Source: Mucilaginibacter sp. SG564
GTDB taxonomy: Bacteria > Bacteroidota > Bacteroidia > Sphingobacteriales > Sphingobacteriaceae
DNA: 64,000 bases
Reading direction: 5' to 3'
Assembly: GCF_013149275.1 (NCBI RefSeq)
Contig: NZ_JABGNA010000001.1
Span: 868,001-932,000, forward strand
Position 1 is the first letter of the stretch. Each line of letters begins with the position of its first letter. Below, one piece after another: positions 45,587 through 52,060 of this stretch. Position numbers and translations under genes: made by a program. Below the pieces are notes generated by a model. The model was given only the letters and a program-made list of their open reading frames with translations, did no database searches and was not told the origin of the DNA.

Positions 45587-46198
45587 ATGTCAAAATTTAA
45601 TCCCCAGTTTGATGAGTATATCGCAAAATCTGCCGATTTTGCCAGGCCGATCATGACGTATTTACGGCAGATAATTCACGAAACATGTCCTGAGGTTGAG
45701 GAAATCATTAAATGGGGGAATCCACATTTTGATTACAAGGGCGATATGATGTGCATACTCGCTGGTTATAAGCACCATTGTTCTTTCAGCCTTTATAAAG
45801 CGGAGTTGATGAGTGATAAAAGAATAATAGAGAGCGTAAAGGCAGGCCAAAAGATGGGATATATGGATAAGATAAAATCTTTATCAGACCTGCCAGCCAA
45901 GGAAGCATTGGTAGCTTATATCAAAGAAGCTATGGTTTTAAATGAAAATGGTGTAAAAAAAGCGAAACCTGTATCTGAAAAACCAAAAGTAATTGAAGTG
46001 CCTGATTATTTTAATAAAGTACTTATAGCTAATCCATTGGTAAAAGAAATTTTTGAAAATAAATCTCCCTCTTTTCGCAAGGACTATTTAGTTTGGATAA
46101 CAGATGCAAAAACTGAAGCCACAAGACAAAAAAGAATAGAACAGTCCTTAGAATGGATAGCCGAAGGAAAAGGCAGGTTTTGGCAGTATGAAAAGTAA
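45587..46198 (+). CDS. DUF1801/YdeI-OmdA-like protein
   Basis: A 203-aa cytoplasmic protein with two parts. The N-terminal DUF1801 (YdhG-like) domain is at about 10-125: ARPIMTYLRQIIHETCPEVEEIIKWGNPHFDYKG, then LYKAELM and MGYMDKI. The C-terminal YdeI/OmdA helical segment is at about 135-200: VPDYFNKVLIANP, FENKSPSFRKDYLVWI and TRQKRIEQSLEWIAEGKGRF. Proteins of this kind have been linked to bacteriocin or antimicrobial tolerance in other groups, but the biochemical role is not settled. It is followed by a hairpin at 46237. Confidence 0.85.
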   Translation: MSKFNPQFDEYIAKSADFARPIMTYLRQIIHETCPEVEEIIKWGNPHFDYKGDMMCILAGYKHHCSFSLYKAELMSDKRIIESVKAGQKMGYMDKIKSLSDLPAKEALVAYIKEAMVLNENGVKKAKPVSEKPKVIEVPDYFNKVLIANPLVKEIFENKSPSFRKDYLVWITDAKTEATRQKRIEQSLEWIAEGKGRFWQYEK

Positions 46199-46236
46199 GT
46201 CCGATCGATAAAAAACAAGGTCATCAAATTTGCAAG

Positions 46237-46265
46237 CCATCCACAGAAACGGGTGGTTTTGTTAT
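46237..46265 (+). terminator. Probable terminator after the DUF1801 gene
   Basis: A 6-bp stem CCATCC/GGGTGG (one G-U pair) with an 8-base loop, followed by TTTTGTTATTT. It resembles a shorter copy of the htpG terminator. Confidence 0.55.
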
Positions 46266-46338
46266 TTAAATAATGCTTAACTTTAATAGTAATTAAACCT
46301 AAGTATCACTTTATTGTCTAACGAATAAATACTTAACT

Positions 46339-46860
46339 ATGAAACTATTAAAGAATATATCAGTGTTGCTTTTATTGACTTTTATCGGTATAAATATAGC
46401 TAATGCTCAAAGTACCAGTAAAGACAAAAAGGCCGCTCGTGCTTTGGCCATAAAAACCCTGGTGGAGGCTCAAAACTATGTATTTAAGGCCAATTACGTA
46501 ATGCCTATGCGGGGCATAAGCAGATCATTAACCTCTGATTATGATCTAACCGTATCTAAAGATACCATATCCGCATTCTTACCATACTTTGGCAGAGCCT
46601 ATACTGCTCCATACAACGCTACAGAAGGTGGTATTAAATTTACCAATACCCATTTTACTTACACCTCAAAACCAGGTAAAAAAGGTGGCTGGGCCGTTGT
46701 TATAAAGCCAACAGGTAAGGACAAAAATATCAGCGACTGGCGCGACGTGCAAACCTTAAGACTTGACATTTCTTCCGATGGTTATGCTTCATTGCAAGTT
46801 ACCAGCAGTAACCGCGATCCGATCTCTTTTAATGGCACTATAGAAAAACGGGGAAAGTAG
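46339..46860 (+). CDS. Secreted DUF4251 protein
   Basis: A 173-aa protein with a signal peptide ending NIANAQ. The body follows the DUF4251 pattern seen in Bacteroidota: KKAARALAIKTLVEAQNYVFKANYV near the start, the central GRAYTAPYNATEGGIKFTNTHFTYT, and a C-terminal SSDGYASLQVTSSNRDPISFNGTI. The function of the family is unknown; periplasmic location is likely. Single gene, with convergent eutC downstream. Confidence 0.85.
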   Translation: MKLLKNISVLLLLTFIGINIANAQSTSKDKKAARALAIKTLVEAQNYVFKANYVMPMRGISRSLTSDYDLTVSKDTISAFLPYFGRAYTAPYNATEGGIKFTNTHFTYTSKPGKKGGWAVVIKPTGKDKNISDWRDVQTLRLDISSDGYASLQVTSSNRDPISFNGTIEKRGK

Positions 46861-46942
46861 CAAAAAGAGGAAAGTAAAAATGCTCAAAGCATTCCTTTGT
46901 GCTAATATACAGAGAGTTAGTTAAATATAACATATAATCAGA

Positions 46943-46966
46943 AGCTTAAGGTTTAAAATCTTAAGC
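46943..46966 (-). terminator. Possible terminator at the 3' end of eutC
   Basis: A 7-bp perfect stem GCTTAAG (46944-46950) and CTTAAGC (46960-46966). No long T-run follows in the eutC direction, so efficiency may be low. Confidence 0.4.
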
Positions 46967-46977
46967 TCTTTGCTTTC

Positions 46978-47733
46978 TCAGCTTTCCAGTAGGCCTGCAT
47001 TATCCTTAAGCATTACGCCGGATGATTTCCGTTTGAAAGCCTCATTAATGAGGTAGAATATTTTTTTTGTTGCCTTTGCATAGGATAAACCGCCAGGTCT
47101 GATGTTAGATACACAATTACGTGTTTCATCTGTAAGACCGGGTTTAGGGCTGTATGTGAGATAAACGCCAAGGCTGTCTGCCGAACTAAGCCCTGGCCGC
47201 TCGCCTATCAATACCATGGATAGTTTTGCATTTAGTCCATGACCAATATCATCACCAATGGCAACACGCCCCTGTTCAACCAGGCTAATGGGAGCCAACT
47301 TAAAACCTGCCGCTGTTAGCTGTGGTATGAGTATTTGCAATAACCCCAGGGAATTTTGATTAACAGCAGTTGCCGATAAGCCGTCCGCTATAATAATAGC
47401 GATATCTGTTTCGCTATGATATTCCTTAAGCAGTTGAATGGATTCATCGTTTAACCTTCGCCCCATATCTGGCCTTTGCAGATATTGTTCCCGGTAGCTC
47501 ACCTTACTTTGCAAGTGTAAAACTGGCAAAGTAAACAATTTAAGTAAATCCGTTAAACTACTGATATCTAATTCAGAATATACAGCATCGCGTGCATGAG
47601 CGTGAGCCAGTTTAAACTCTAAGAACTGTTTTAAAGGAATACTGGTACCCACCCTGCCGATAGCTATCCTTGCCGTGGTAAACTCTTTCAGTGCCCTTAA
47701 TGACTGTATCTCCTGAGGGACATTCCTTTTCAT
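46978..47733 (-). CDS. eutC: Ethanolamine ammonia-lyase small subunit
   Basis: Small subunit (251 aa) of the adenosylcobalamin-dependent lyase that converts ethanolamine to acetaldehyde and ammonia. The family segments are TTARIAIGRVGTS, FKLAHAHARDAVYSELD, DIAIIIADGLSATAV, GDDIGHGLNAKLSMVLIGERPGLSSADSLGVYLTYSP and ETRNCVSNIRPGGLSY. The conserved GERPGLS and NIRP pieces frame the cofactor site. It begins 1 bp after the eutB stop, so translation is coupled. The window contains no reactivating factor EutA and no cobalamin enzymes. Activity would depend on cofactor made or imported elsewhere. Confidence 0.95.
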   Translation of the reverse strand: MKRNVPQEIQSLRALKEFTTARIAIGRVGTSIPLKQFLEFKLAHAHARDAVYSELDISSLTDLLKLFTLPVLHLQSKVSYREQYLQRPDMGRRLNDESIQLLKEYHSETDIAIIIADGLSATAVNQNSLGLLQILIPQLTAAGFKLAPISLVEQGRVAIGDDIGHGLNAKLSMVLIGERPGLSSADSLGVYLTYSPKPGLTDETRNCVSNIRPGGLSYAKATKKIFYLINEAFKRKSSGVMLKDNAGLLES

Positions 47734-47734
47734 G

Positions 47735-49117
47735 TTATTTAATCATAGCTTTCAATAAACCGTGTGATTGATTTGCCGGCAGCATATTTCCCCCACTATC
47801 TACTATCCCCTGTTTAATGAGCCATTTTTCAAACTCAGGCGTAGGTTTTAAATCAAGTACTTTACGCAAATAAAGCGCATCATGGAACGAAGTTGACTGG
47901 TAATTAAGCATAATATCATCAGCCCCAGGTATACCCATGATAAAATTACACCCTGCTACACCCAATAAGGTAAGCAGATTATCCATATCATCCTGATCGG
48001 CCTGGGTGTGATTGGTATAGCAAACATCAACGCCCATAGGCAAACCGAGCAATTTACCACAAAAATGATCTTCCAAAGCAGCACGGATAATTTGCTTGCC
48101 ATCATATAAATATTCGGGCCCGATAAACCCAACAACGGTATTGACCAGCAATGGCTTAAATTTTCGAGCAAGGGCATACGCCCTTACTTCACAGGTTTGC
48201 TGATCTACCCCCAAATTGGCATTGGCAGATAGTGCACTACCCTGTCCTGTTTCAAAATACATCACGTTCTGACCTATTGTTCCTCGATTTAAGGATAGGG
48301 TGGCCTGGTATGCTTCCTCAATTATATTCAGGTTAATACCGAAACTGCTATTGGCTTGCTCTGTTCCGGCTATCGACTGAAAACAGAGATCAACAGGAGC
48401 GCCCTGGTTAATTAGTTCTAAAGTGGTAGTGATATGACTTAACACACAACTTTGTGTAGGTATCTCAAACTGATAGCGAATATTATCCATCAGTTTAAGC
48501 AGGTTATTTACCGCTGTAGGGCTATCCGTAGCCGGATTGATACCTATACAGGCATCACCACTGCAATGCAGTAAACCATCAATAATGCTGGCAGCTACAC
48601 CTTTTGGATCATCGATTGGGTGATTAGGTTGTAAACGAGTACTAAAGTGCCCTTTTAAGCCGATAGTATTCCGGAAAATAGTGATTACTTCGCACTTCTT
48701 TCCAACAGCTATCAGATCCTGATTACCCATTAGCTTGGATACCGCCGCGGCCATTTCGGGCGTAATACCAGCAGCTACACGAGTTAAGGTGGCGGTATCG
48801 GTTTCATCGCTCAACAACCAGTCGCGCAACTCTCCCACTGTTAAATGACTTATAAAGCTAAAACTTGTAATATCATGACTATCAATAATCAATCTGGTTA
48901 TTTCATCCTGCTCGTAAGGTATCACTGCCTCGTTGAGAAAGGTTTTCAAAGACACATCAGCCAGCGTTATTTGAGCTGCCACGCGTTCCTCATAGCTTTC
49001 GGCAGTTACACCGGCCAGTTCATCGCCAGACCGGTAAGGCGATGCCTTTCCCAGCAAAGTTTTCAGATCCGGAAACTTATAAACCTTGTTGCGTATAGTG
49101 TGCCTGTAAGCGCTCAT
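47735..49117 (-). CDS. eutB: Ethanolamine ammonia-lyase large subunit
   Basis: Catalytic alpha subunit, 460 aa, usual length for EutB. The TIM-barrel segments are recognisable: GLKGHFSTRLQPNHPIDDPKG, LHCSGDACIGINPATDSP, ETGQGSALSANANLGVDQQTCEVRAYA, NTVVGFIGPEYLYDGKQI and NYQSTSFHDALYLRKVLDLKPTPEFEKWL. It starts MSAYRHTIRNKVYKF, 24 bp after the permease stop at 49142. The permease-eutB-eutC order is the minimal, microcompartment-free version of the pathway, feeding ammonia and acetaldehyde into metabolism. Confidence 0.95.
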   Translation of the reverse strand: MSAYRHTIRNKVYKFPDLKTLLGKASPYRSGDELAGVTAESYEERVAAQITLADVSLKTFLNEAVIPYEQDEITRLIIDSHDITSFSFISHLTVGELRDWLLSDETDTATLTRVAAGITPEMAAAVSKLMGNQDLIAVGKKCEVITIFRNTIGLKGHFSTRLQPNHPIDDPKGVAASIIDGLLHCSGDACIGINPATDSPTAVNNLLKLMDNIRYQFEIPTQSCVLSHITTTLELINQGAPVDLCFQSIAGTEQANSSFGINLNIIEEAYQATLSLNRGTIGQNVMYFETGQGSALSANANLGVDQQTCEVRAYALARKFKPLLVNTVVGFIGPEYLYDGKQIIRAALEDHFCGKLLGLPMGVDVCYTNHTQADQDDMDNLLTLLGVAGCNFIMGIPGADDIMLNYQSTSFHDALYLRKVLDLKPTPEFEKWLIKQGIVDSGGNMLPANQSHGLLKAMIK

Positions 49118-49141
49118 TAGTTCAATTGTTCATTGGTGTTT

Positions 49142-50488
49142 CTACCCCGCTTCTGTAAATTCAGGTGCGGCCATCATTTCATCGGTTAGCGCTATTTTAT
49201 GTTTTCCTATCCATATAAAAATCGCGATCACTACAATCAAGCTTCCAAAGAATATACCGCTCACCTGTAAATTAAACCAAATGATGGCGAAAAGGCATAC
49301 GGTTGATATAATCAGAGCCGTTGCCGGAAACACCGGGTAAAACGGCGAGGCAAATGGTCGCTCAAGATTTGGTTCTTTTTTACGCAGGATAAAAAGGCTC
49401 AGCATGCTCATCAAATACATCACAATTGCCCCAAGTACCGAAAGTACGATGATCTGCGCTGTAGTGCCGCTATAAATAGCTATAAAGCTCACTACCCCAC
49501 CAGCCATAAGTGCCCAGTGAGGTGTTTTGAACCGGTGGTTGATGCCAGCCAGCCCCCGTGGCAAATAACCACTGCGAGCCATAGCAAATACCTGCCTTGA
49601 CGATGCCAGAATAGTTCCATGCAGCGATGCGATCAATCCAAACAGACCAATACTGGCAAATATTTTAGTGATACCATTTGCTTTACCTAAAACAATCCCT
49701 ATAGCTTCTGGTAGCGGGTAATCCAGGTTGCTGAGTTTACGCCAATCAGCTATACCTCCGGTTAATATCATAACCCCCAGAGCTAATGCAACCAAAGTAG
49801 CCAGTGCTGATATATAACCCCTTGGGATGTTTTTCTTAGGTTCCTTAACTTCTTCGGCAACCATGGCTACACCCTCAATAGCCAGGTAAAACCAAACCGC
49901 GAAAGGCAATGCAGCGAATACCCCGGCCCAACCAAAAGGCATCGGATTGCTCAGGTAATTGTCCATTTTAAAATGAGGCGATACGACACCCATATATAGC
50001 AATAGTTCGGCTACAGCTAATAAGGTAATGAATACCGAAAATGTGGCTGATTCCTTTACCCCCGATATGTTTAGTACGATAAACGCCGCATTAAATAACA
50101 TAGCCGACTGCATAACGGGTATAGCCGGGTATAAAAAGTGTAGATAGCTTCCCAATGAAATAGCTATAGCTGGCGACGCCAATAAAAAATCGATCAATGT
50201 GGCGTAACCGGCAACAAGGCCACCAATAGGTCCCATGGCCCTATACGCATAAGCAAACGCACCGCCTGCATGTGGAATGGAAGTGGTAAGCTCTGTATAG
50301 CTAAAAATGAAGGTGATATACATTACCGTGATCAACAAAGTAGCTATCAGAAATCCAATAGTTCCCGATACGGCCCAGCCCAGGTTCCAGCCAAAATACT
50401 CACCGGATATCACCAGCCCCACAGCTATTGCCCACAGGTGAACAGGTTTTAATACTCGTTTTAACTGCTCTGCCGAGGATGCTGCCAT
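49142..50488 (-). CDS. eat: Ethanolamine permease (APC superfamily)
   Basis: Inner-membrane amino-acid/polyamine/choline-type transporter, 448 aa, about 12 hydrophobic segments. The N terminus contains VHLWAIAVGLVISGEYFGWNLGW, typical of the ethanolamine permease subfamily. The segments FVWFYLAIEGVAMVAEEVKEPKKNIPRG-like (AIEGVAMVAEE, PKKNIPRG) are the APC signature. Its position directly before eutB supports ethanolamine as the substrate. A perfect hairpin sits 14 bp in front of the start codon. No regulator gene of the eut type is nearby. Confidence 0.92.
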   Translation of the reverse strand: MAASSAEQLKRVLKPVHLWAIAVGLVISGEYFGWNLGWAVSGTIGFLIATLLITVMYITFIFSYTELTTSIPHAGGAFAYAYRAMGPIGGLVAGYATLIDFLLASPAIAISLGSYLHFLYPAIPVMQSAMLFNAAFIVLNISGVKESATFSVFITLLAVAELLLYMGVVSPHFKMDNYLSNPMPFGWAGVFAALPFAVWFYLAIEGVAMVAEEVKEPKKNIPRGYISALATLVALALGVMILTGGIADWRKLSNLDYPLPEAIGIVLGKANGITKIFASIGLFGLIASLHGTILASSRQVFAMARSGYLPRGLAGINHRFKTPHWALMAGGVVSFIAIYSGTTAQIIVLSVLGAIVMYLMSMLSLFILRKKEPNLERPFASPFYPVFPATALIISTVCLFAIIWFNLQVSGIFFGSLIVVIAIFIWIGKHKIALTDEMMAAPEFTEAG

Positions 50489-50502
50489 ATGATTTATTTA
50501 AT

Positions 50503-50527
50503 GCGGCTTTAAGATACTTAAAGCCGC
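50503..50527 (-). promoter_or_regulatory. Hairpin in the leader of the ethanolamine operon
   Basis: A perfect 11-bp stem GCGGCTTTAAG/CTTAAAGCCGC with loop ATA, 14 bp upstream of the permease ATG. There is no T-run, so it is not a classic terminator; it may control translation or be an operator. Between it and 50654 lie inverted copies of AATGACTTAATGA (50598-50650), which may end the isomerase transcript. Confidence 0.5.
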
Positions 50528-50654
50528 TGTTAAATCAAAATGACAGTATATTATGGAATTGTTAAGGGCAATATTTCATTGAAATCATTGAGTCATTAAG
50601 TCATTTATATTTATTCAATGACTTAATGACGCGAAGTAAATGACTTAATGATAT

Positions 50655-51587
50655 TTAAACCTTCAAAGTATTCTTCAAATACCCAATACTGCTTGTTATA
50701 CTGGCCAGTGGATCTTTGGTCATATCGTGCTCTACAAAAAAATGTTTCATACCGGCCGATGCCGCAGCGGCGAAAATGGGTTTAAAATTAATGGTGCCAC
50801 TACCTACCGGTAATATGGTTTCACGTTTAGCATCCAGATCTTTTACATGCCACAGCGGGAAGCGGCCAGGGTGTTGTTTAAACATTTCAACCGGATTTTT
50901 ACCGCCTTTGATAGCCCAGGCCAGATCGAGCTCCATTTTTACATTTTTGGCGTCGGTTTCGCTAAGGAGGAGATCATAAGGCACTTTTCCATCAACCGGG
51001 TGAAACTCCATATCGTGATTATGATAGGCGAATTGTATACCTACTTTTTTAGCGGCCTCCCCTGTTTTGTTCAGTACATCTATAGTCGATTTGATCTCAT
51101 CCAACGTAGCTGTAGGCGAATTGGCGCAAACCAGGTATTTAACCCCTCCTTCGGCAGCCTCATCAACCAGTTGCTGCATATTTTCGCGCAGGTTTTTCAT
51201 GGGTGGTATCACCAGCGGCTTGCCATCGGCCCCTACAGGCATTTTGGCTCCGGGAGGAAGTTTAAATGGGGCCCCAAGCACGTGGTGCGACGTCCAGGCC
51301 ATACCCAGGTCGTTAACCATAGTTTTGAACTCTTTTGGATTCATACCATAATAGCCGCCCTTTTTGCTAAAAGCCGATTCCAGCTCCTTATAGCCTAAAC
51401 CCGCTATTTTGGTTAGCGTTCCTTTTACATCTTCATCAATAACTCCAAAAAATGTGAATAGTTGTAAGCCAACCGCGTGTTCGCCTTTTACATTATGGAA
51501 TAATGAACCTGCTTTGCTGGATAAAGCCACGACACTAAGAGCCAGTGCACCAGCGCTTTGGATAAACTTTCGCCTGTTGTAATTCAT
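50655..51587 (-). CDS. Secreted sugar-phosphate-isomerase/epimerase-like protein (TIM barrel)
   Basis: A 310-aa protein of the xylose-isomerase-like TIM-barrel family. The N terminus MNYNRRKFIQSAGALAL has a twin-arginine motif and hydrophobic stretch, so folded export by the Tat route is likely. Metal-binding barrel residues are visible in YKELESAF, YHNHDMEFHP, KMELDLAW, LWHVKDLD and FVEHDMT. Related Bacteroidota proteins act on carbohydrates or inositol-like compounds; the substrate cannot be named. It is monocistronic, with a long upstream region holding a 16-bp perfect palindrome and the second copy of the phased repeat element. Confidence 0.88.
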   Translation of the reverse strand: MNYNRRKFIQSAGALALSVVALSSKAGSLFHNVKGEHAVGLQLFTFFGVIDEDVKGTLTKIAGLGYKELESAFSKKGGYYGMNPKEFKTMVNDLGMAWTSHHVLGAPFKLPPGAKMPVGADGKPLVIPPMKNLRENMQQLVDEAAEGGVKYLVCANSPTATLDEIKSTIDVLNKTGEAAKKVGIQFAYHNHDMEFHPVDGKVPYDLLLSETDAKNVKMELDLAWAIKGGKNPVEMFKQHPGRFPLWHVKDLDAKRETILPVGSGTINFKPIFAAAASAGMKHFFVEHDMTKDPLASITSSIGYLKNTLKV

Positions 51588-51764
51588 ACTGATAATTTTT
51601 AGTTTTTATAAGTGGTACAGTAAAACTAAATAATTTTTGTATCGATCAAAATTTTATTGTGTCTTTTTTACACAATAAAATTTTGGTGAATGTTTTTTCC
51701 CAGATTTTTCCAATAAATTGACAGTAAAAACAGGGGTATTTTCGATGCTTTGTCTGGGTCAAAA
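51588..51764 (-). promoter_or_regulatory. Leader/promoter gap of the isomerase gene with a 39-bp palindrome
   Basis: The core is CAAAATTTTATTGTGT (51647-51662) with its exact reverse complement at 51670-51685 and a 7-base loop. There are no mismatches in 16 pairs. All pairs are A-T apart from three G-C pairs. It lies 60-98 bp upstream of the start codon. It could be an operator for a dimeric regulator or form a leader hairpin. No coding region is seen. Confidence 0.55.
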
Positions 51765-51907
51765 ACTTTTTAAACCTTGAATTTTAACGCTTTTTAACAA
51801 ATTTCGGAGCAAAAGGAATTGTTTTTTGATCGTTTAATTAAGCTTCGCGGCCATTTTAACACTTTTTAACAAATTATTGAGGTGTTTTGAAAGGTTTAAA
51901 AAGTATT
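51765..51907 (-). promoter_or_regulatory. 143-bp phased TTTTAAC element, copy 2 (upstream of the isomerase gene)
   Basis: The ends are exact inverted repeats: ACTTTTTAAACCTT at 51765-51778 and AAGGTTTAAAAAGT at 51891-51904. Inside, GTTAAAA pairs 10 bp apart occur twice in the gene direction (51850-51875 and 51782-51805). Blocks and their order match the element at 43303-43447 upstream of htpG, in the same orientation to the downstream gene. No terminal duplications of flanking bases are evident. Confidence 0.6.
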
Positions 51908-51977
51908 AATTATCTAATTAATAAATAACTAAATACCAAACAATCGCTTTTAGGTTTATTTTCTCTTTAACTAAAAC

Positions 51978-52010
51978 AGCCCGGATCTCTTACAAAAAGA
52001 GATCCGGGCT
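51978..52010 (-). terminator. Intrinsic terminator after the GH63-like gene
   Basis: A perfect 14-bp stem AGCCCGGATCTCTT (51978-51991) and its complement (51997-52010) with a 5-base loop, followed in the minus direction by GTTTTAGTT. Between 51908 and 51977 there is only AT-rich sequence. Confidence 0.8.
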
Positions 52011-52060
52011 GCTATTGATATAAAGGTACAGAAAAACCGTCAGACTATCAATATATAGCG

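Noticed and set aside
50847..51398. 183-codon frame opposite the isomerase-like gene
   Set aside because: Antisense to a gene with clear metal-site motifs; the translation is low-complexity and unlike known proteins.
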